A DNA stretch of 64,000 bases from Hirudinaria manillensis (taxonomy: Eukaryota > Annelida > Clitellata > Hirudinida > Hirudinidae). Each line of letters begins with the position of its first letter. Positions within the stretch are counted from its first letter, which is position 1. This document shows, piece by piece, positions 61,483 to 64,000 of the stretch. A program made the position numbers and the translations under genes. The notes under the pieces are model-generated. The model had not been told where the DNA came from. It worked only from the letters and a program-made list of their open reading frames with translations, and made no database searches. The stretch is taken from contig CM067533.1 of the NCBI GenBank assembly GCA_034509925.1, forward strand, positions 9,462,156 to 9,526,155, read 5' to 3'.

Positions 61483-64000
61483 ATGTTTTCCCAGAGACGA
61501 ATTTTACACACAATAAAATTATTTAAAGATGCGAAACGATGGCAGACCAGATCAACTCAGATACCGATTGGAGACAGGTTATTCAAGGACTTTTAGATTG
61601 TGTGATATTTTTACTTGTCTTGGCTAAAGCATGATTTATGCTACTAAAATGTTTATTTAAGAGAAATTGATATTACTTTCCTTAAAATGCAATGTTCCTG
61701 CTTGTGATTCCTCTGCAAATTGTGCCCTGCTCATACTTTTCGTATTTTAACAGTGTTATGGAGATAGTTACTGGAGATATGGCCCAGTTTGCTGATGGTT
61801 CAGCAACAGTGACAGTGAGTACAAAACTGCTTTCTAAACTCAATGCAATTAATTGAAAGTGAAATAATTGCCAATTTTTCAAAATTAGATTGGTGACACT
61901 GAAGTGTTGGGGACTGTAGTTGGAAAAGATGAGCAATCTTCCTCTTCGTTCCTGCCTTTAACTGTTAGTAAAATGCTGTTTAAGCTTAACAGCATTTGTA
62001 GTTGTTATGTAATATTTACTTTTAAACTAAACTTTTAAATTTACTGCAAAGGTTGATTTCACTCAAGCCTTCTCGACGGCCGGCATCGACATCCTATCAG
62101 CCAGGATGATCGGTAGGACGAAAAAAATTCCAAAACAATTTCCAAATGTTTAAATTATCAGCGAAATGATGCAACCTCATCAAAAGCTGACAACTGCTTG
62201 GAAATTCATGAACTATTTTGTATTCATTTCATTGGGCATCTCTTTCACAGACCGATCCATCCGTCCGATGTTCTCGAAGGAGTATCGTTGCGAGACGCAG
62301 GTCGTCTGCAGCGTCGTCTCGAGGGACAAGTCACGAGATCCCGTCGTGGCCAGCATCAATGCAGGTGGGAAAAGATTGTCAAACTTTAAATGTTTAATTA
62401 ACAAAGCAATAACAAATGGGTGCTCGTAAATCGTTAACGTAACTAATAACTAATGTCGTGATGCGAGGATTAGAGAACTTAACTATTATTACTTAACTAT
62501 TATTATTTAACTATTATTACTTAACTATTATTATTTAACTATTATTACTTAACTATTTACAGCATCTGCTGCCCTGTCATTGTCCAATGTGCCTTGGAAT
62601 GGCCCAGTGGGTGAGTACTTGTCATCATCATCATCATCACCACCATCATTACTGTTATCAATGTCATCATTCCGTTTATCACGTATGTTGACCGTCAATA
62701 CAGGTGCAGTCCAGGTGGGTCTGATTGGAAATGATGTTGTCATCAATCCAACGAAGGAGATGCTGGAGGCAAGTCAACTGAACATGATTATTTCTGCAAC
62801 TGAAGAAAATAAGATTGGTGAGTGATTGTGATGATGATGATGAATGTGATTATGATGTTGATTATGATTATGATTGGGTCAGCAATGTTGAGGGTGAACA
62901 TGACTTGAAAGATCTTCCGCACTAGTGATAATGAAAATGGCGATAATAATGATAATATCCATCCATCTTTGTAGATCTACAGTTATTTATTTATTTATTC
63001 TGATGAAATTTAAACTAAAAATGCCATTAATACAAAGCTAACAAAACAAACAAACAAATAAACGGACAAAAACATGGGAATAGATAGTTAAATAAATAAA
63101 ATCAAAAACCTAACGGTCCCCCTGACAACATCCAATTGCATTTTTCAATCCCCAGTGATGATTGACGGGGCTGCCAACATCGTCCCCGTGCCATTGGTCG
63201 AACAGGCGATCCAAGAGGGCGTGGTAGGAGCACAGAAGATCGTCTCCGCCATCAGAGACTTTGCCTCTGAGTTCGGGAAGGTCAAGAAGGATGTTCCTCT
63301 GTTGGGGTCTTTGAGTGACGAGTTGAAGCAGAAGATCGATGAGTCGGTATCGTGTTGTATCGTATTGCATTGTATCGTATCGTATTTCATTGTATATCAT
63401 TATATCATGTTGTATCTTATTGCATTGTATTGTATCATATTGTATATCATTATATCGTGTTGTATCTTATTGCATTATTCTGTCTTGATGTTGTAGTCGT
63501 TGGTACTGCATTGATTATATTATTTAATTTTAATTAATGCATTTATTATTATATTAATATTACAGTTATTATTTTATTATTGTTATTGATAATTTATTAT
63601 TATGTTAATATTACGGCCATTATTATTATTACTTTATTGTTATTAATATTTCATTATTATGTTTTTGTTGTTAACCAGAATGGTTTCAGCAGAGATTGAA
63701 GATTATTATAAAAATCTCTTCCATGACAAGGTAAGAAAACTGCTTTCACTATTATTATTAACTATTATTATTATTATTAACTCACCAATACAGTTGGTGA
63801 TTGCTTTTAATATTTTTTCATTGGCAGATTACCAGAGACAAGACCAGACAAGCACACAAGCTGAAAGTGATCACTGCACTCAAAGGTAAGTCGTAGAAGT
63901 TCTATGAAATATGAGCAGACAGAGGATATTTTGTCTTGATATTTAACAATTATTATAATAACATGTTTTGTAATAAAATATTTTATAACATTGTGCTCAT
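61483..64000 (+). CDS. PNPT1: Mitochondrial polynucleotide phosphorylase (3' partial)
   Basis: Phosphorolytic 3'-5' exoribonuclease of mitochondria. Exons 61483-61577, 61754-61814, 61889-61963, 62052-62112, 62251-62364, 62563-62610, 62704-62817, 63156-63342, 63679-63730 and 63828-63885 join in frame for 288 residues; the rest is beyond the right edge. Exon 1 encodes a basic, Asp/Glu-poor start (MFSQRRILHTIKLFKDAKRW) typical of a matrix-targeting presequence. The first RNase PH domain follows: GDMAQFADGSATV, IGDTEVLGTVV, DRSIRPMFSKEYRCETQVVC, ALSLSNVPWNGPVGAVQVG, INPTKEM, then VMIDGAANIV. The last two exons enter the all-helical linker. The donor at 63343 (gtcggt) was preferred over gtatcg 4 bp on because only it keeps frame into DEMVSAEIEDYYKNLFHDK. 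The stretch between VDF and ILSARMIDRSIRP lacks the usual GRIP..RRE loop. Confidence 0.92.
62473..62560 (+). repeat. 14-bp minisatellite abutting a PNPT1 3' splice site
   Basis: Six tandem copies of ttaactattattac/t run directly into the acceptor AG at 62561-62562 of the PNPWNGPVG-type exon. Confidence 0.9.
63347..63478 (+). repeat. TGTATCGTAT-type repeat at an intron start
   Basis: Imperfect pentamer/decamer repeat (tgtat, cgtat, tgcat units) beginning a few bases after the PNPT1 donor at 63343. Confidence 0.85.

Overview
This is an intron-rich, AT-rich animal nuclear DNA window. It holds seven protein-coding genes whose exons join in frame through ordinary splice signals, separated by intergenic and intronic DNA full of trinucleotide and tetranucleotide microsatellites (ATT, GAT/ATC, CCAT, TTGA, TCAA types). 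The gene set (metazoan TAF1, glial-cells-missing, GAPVD1, IP3 3-kinase, a SUEL-lectin receptor, a GT31 glycosyltransferase, PNPT1) and a four-copy TTAGGG-type tract point to a bilaterian invertebrate. A lophotrochozoan such as an annelid or leech is plausible, but the species cannot be fixed from the sequence. I see no bacterial, viral or transposon genes, no convincing tRNA or rRNA, and no CRISPR array.

Layout. (1) + strand, <977-6545: a type I membrane protein with SUEL lectin, Asn-rich linker, CUB, Sushi, one membrane span and a cytoplasmic tail; its 5' end is not found. (2) - strand, 18148-7213: canonical TFIID subunit TAF1, 23 exons and 1752 residues, with TAND-like N-terminus, DUF3591 core, winged helix, zinc knuckle and two bromodomains. 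(3) - strand, 25635-18760, 611 bp upstream in head-to-tail tandem: a second, intact, divergent TAF1-like gene (23 exons, 1067 residues) that stops before the zinc knuckle and bromodomains. (4) - strand, about 32062-29260: a glial-cells-missing (GCM) transcription factor with a Ser/Gly insertion inside its DNA-binding domain. (5) - strand, 38092-36111: a beta-1,3-galactosyltransferase-like GT31 enzyme. (6) + strand, 41135-44506: inositol-trisphosphate 3-kinase. (7) + strand, 46315-59844: GAPVD1/RME-6, with RasGAP-like and VPS9 domains in 24 exons. (8) + strand, 61483 to beyond the right edge: mitochondrial polynucleotide phosphorylase PNPT1, N-terminal part only. That makes eight loci, two of them a TAF1 duplicate pair.

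The genes do not form one pathway. The strongest signal is the tandem TAF1 pair: an apparently functional paralog keeps the DUF3591 and winged-helix core but has lost the whole chromatin-reading C-terminus, resembling fungal Taf1, which has no bromodomains. Secondary signals are a PNPase whose first RNase PH domain lacks the conserved loop equivalent to the bacterial FFRR loop, low-complexity insertions inside conserved folds of GCM and GAPVD1, GAT repeats at the 5' ends and ATC repeats at the 3' ends of GAPVD1 introns, and two GC-AG introns. All exon models were built by hand from splice signals and reading-frame continuity, with homology judged from remembered family sequences; no alignment or transcript data were available.
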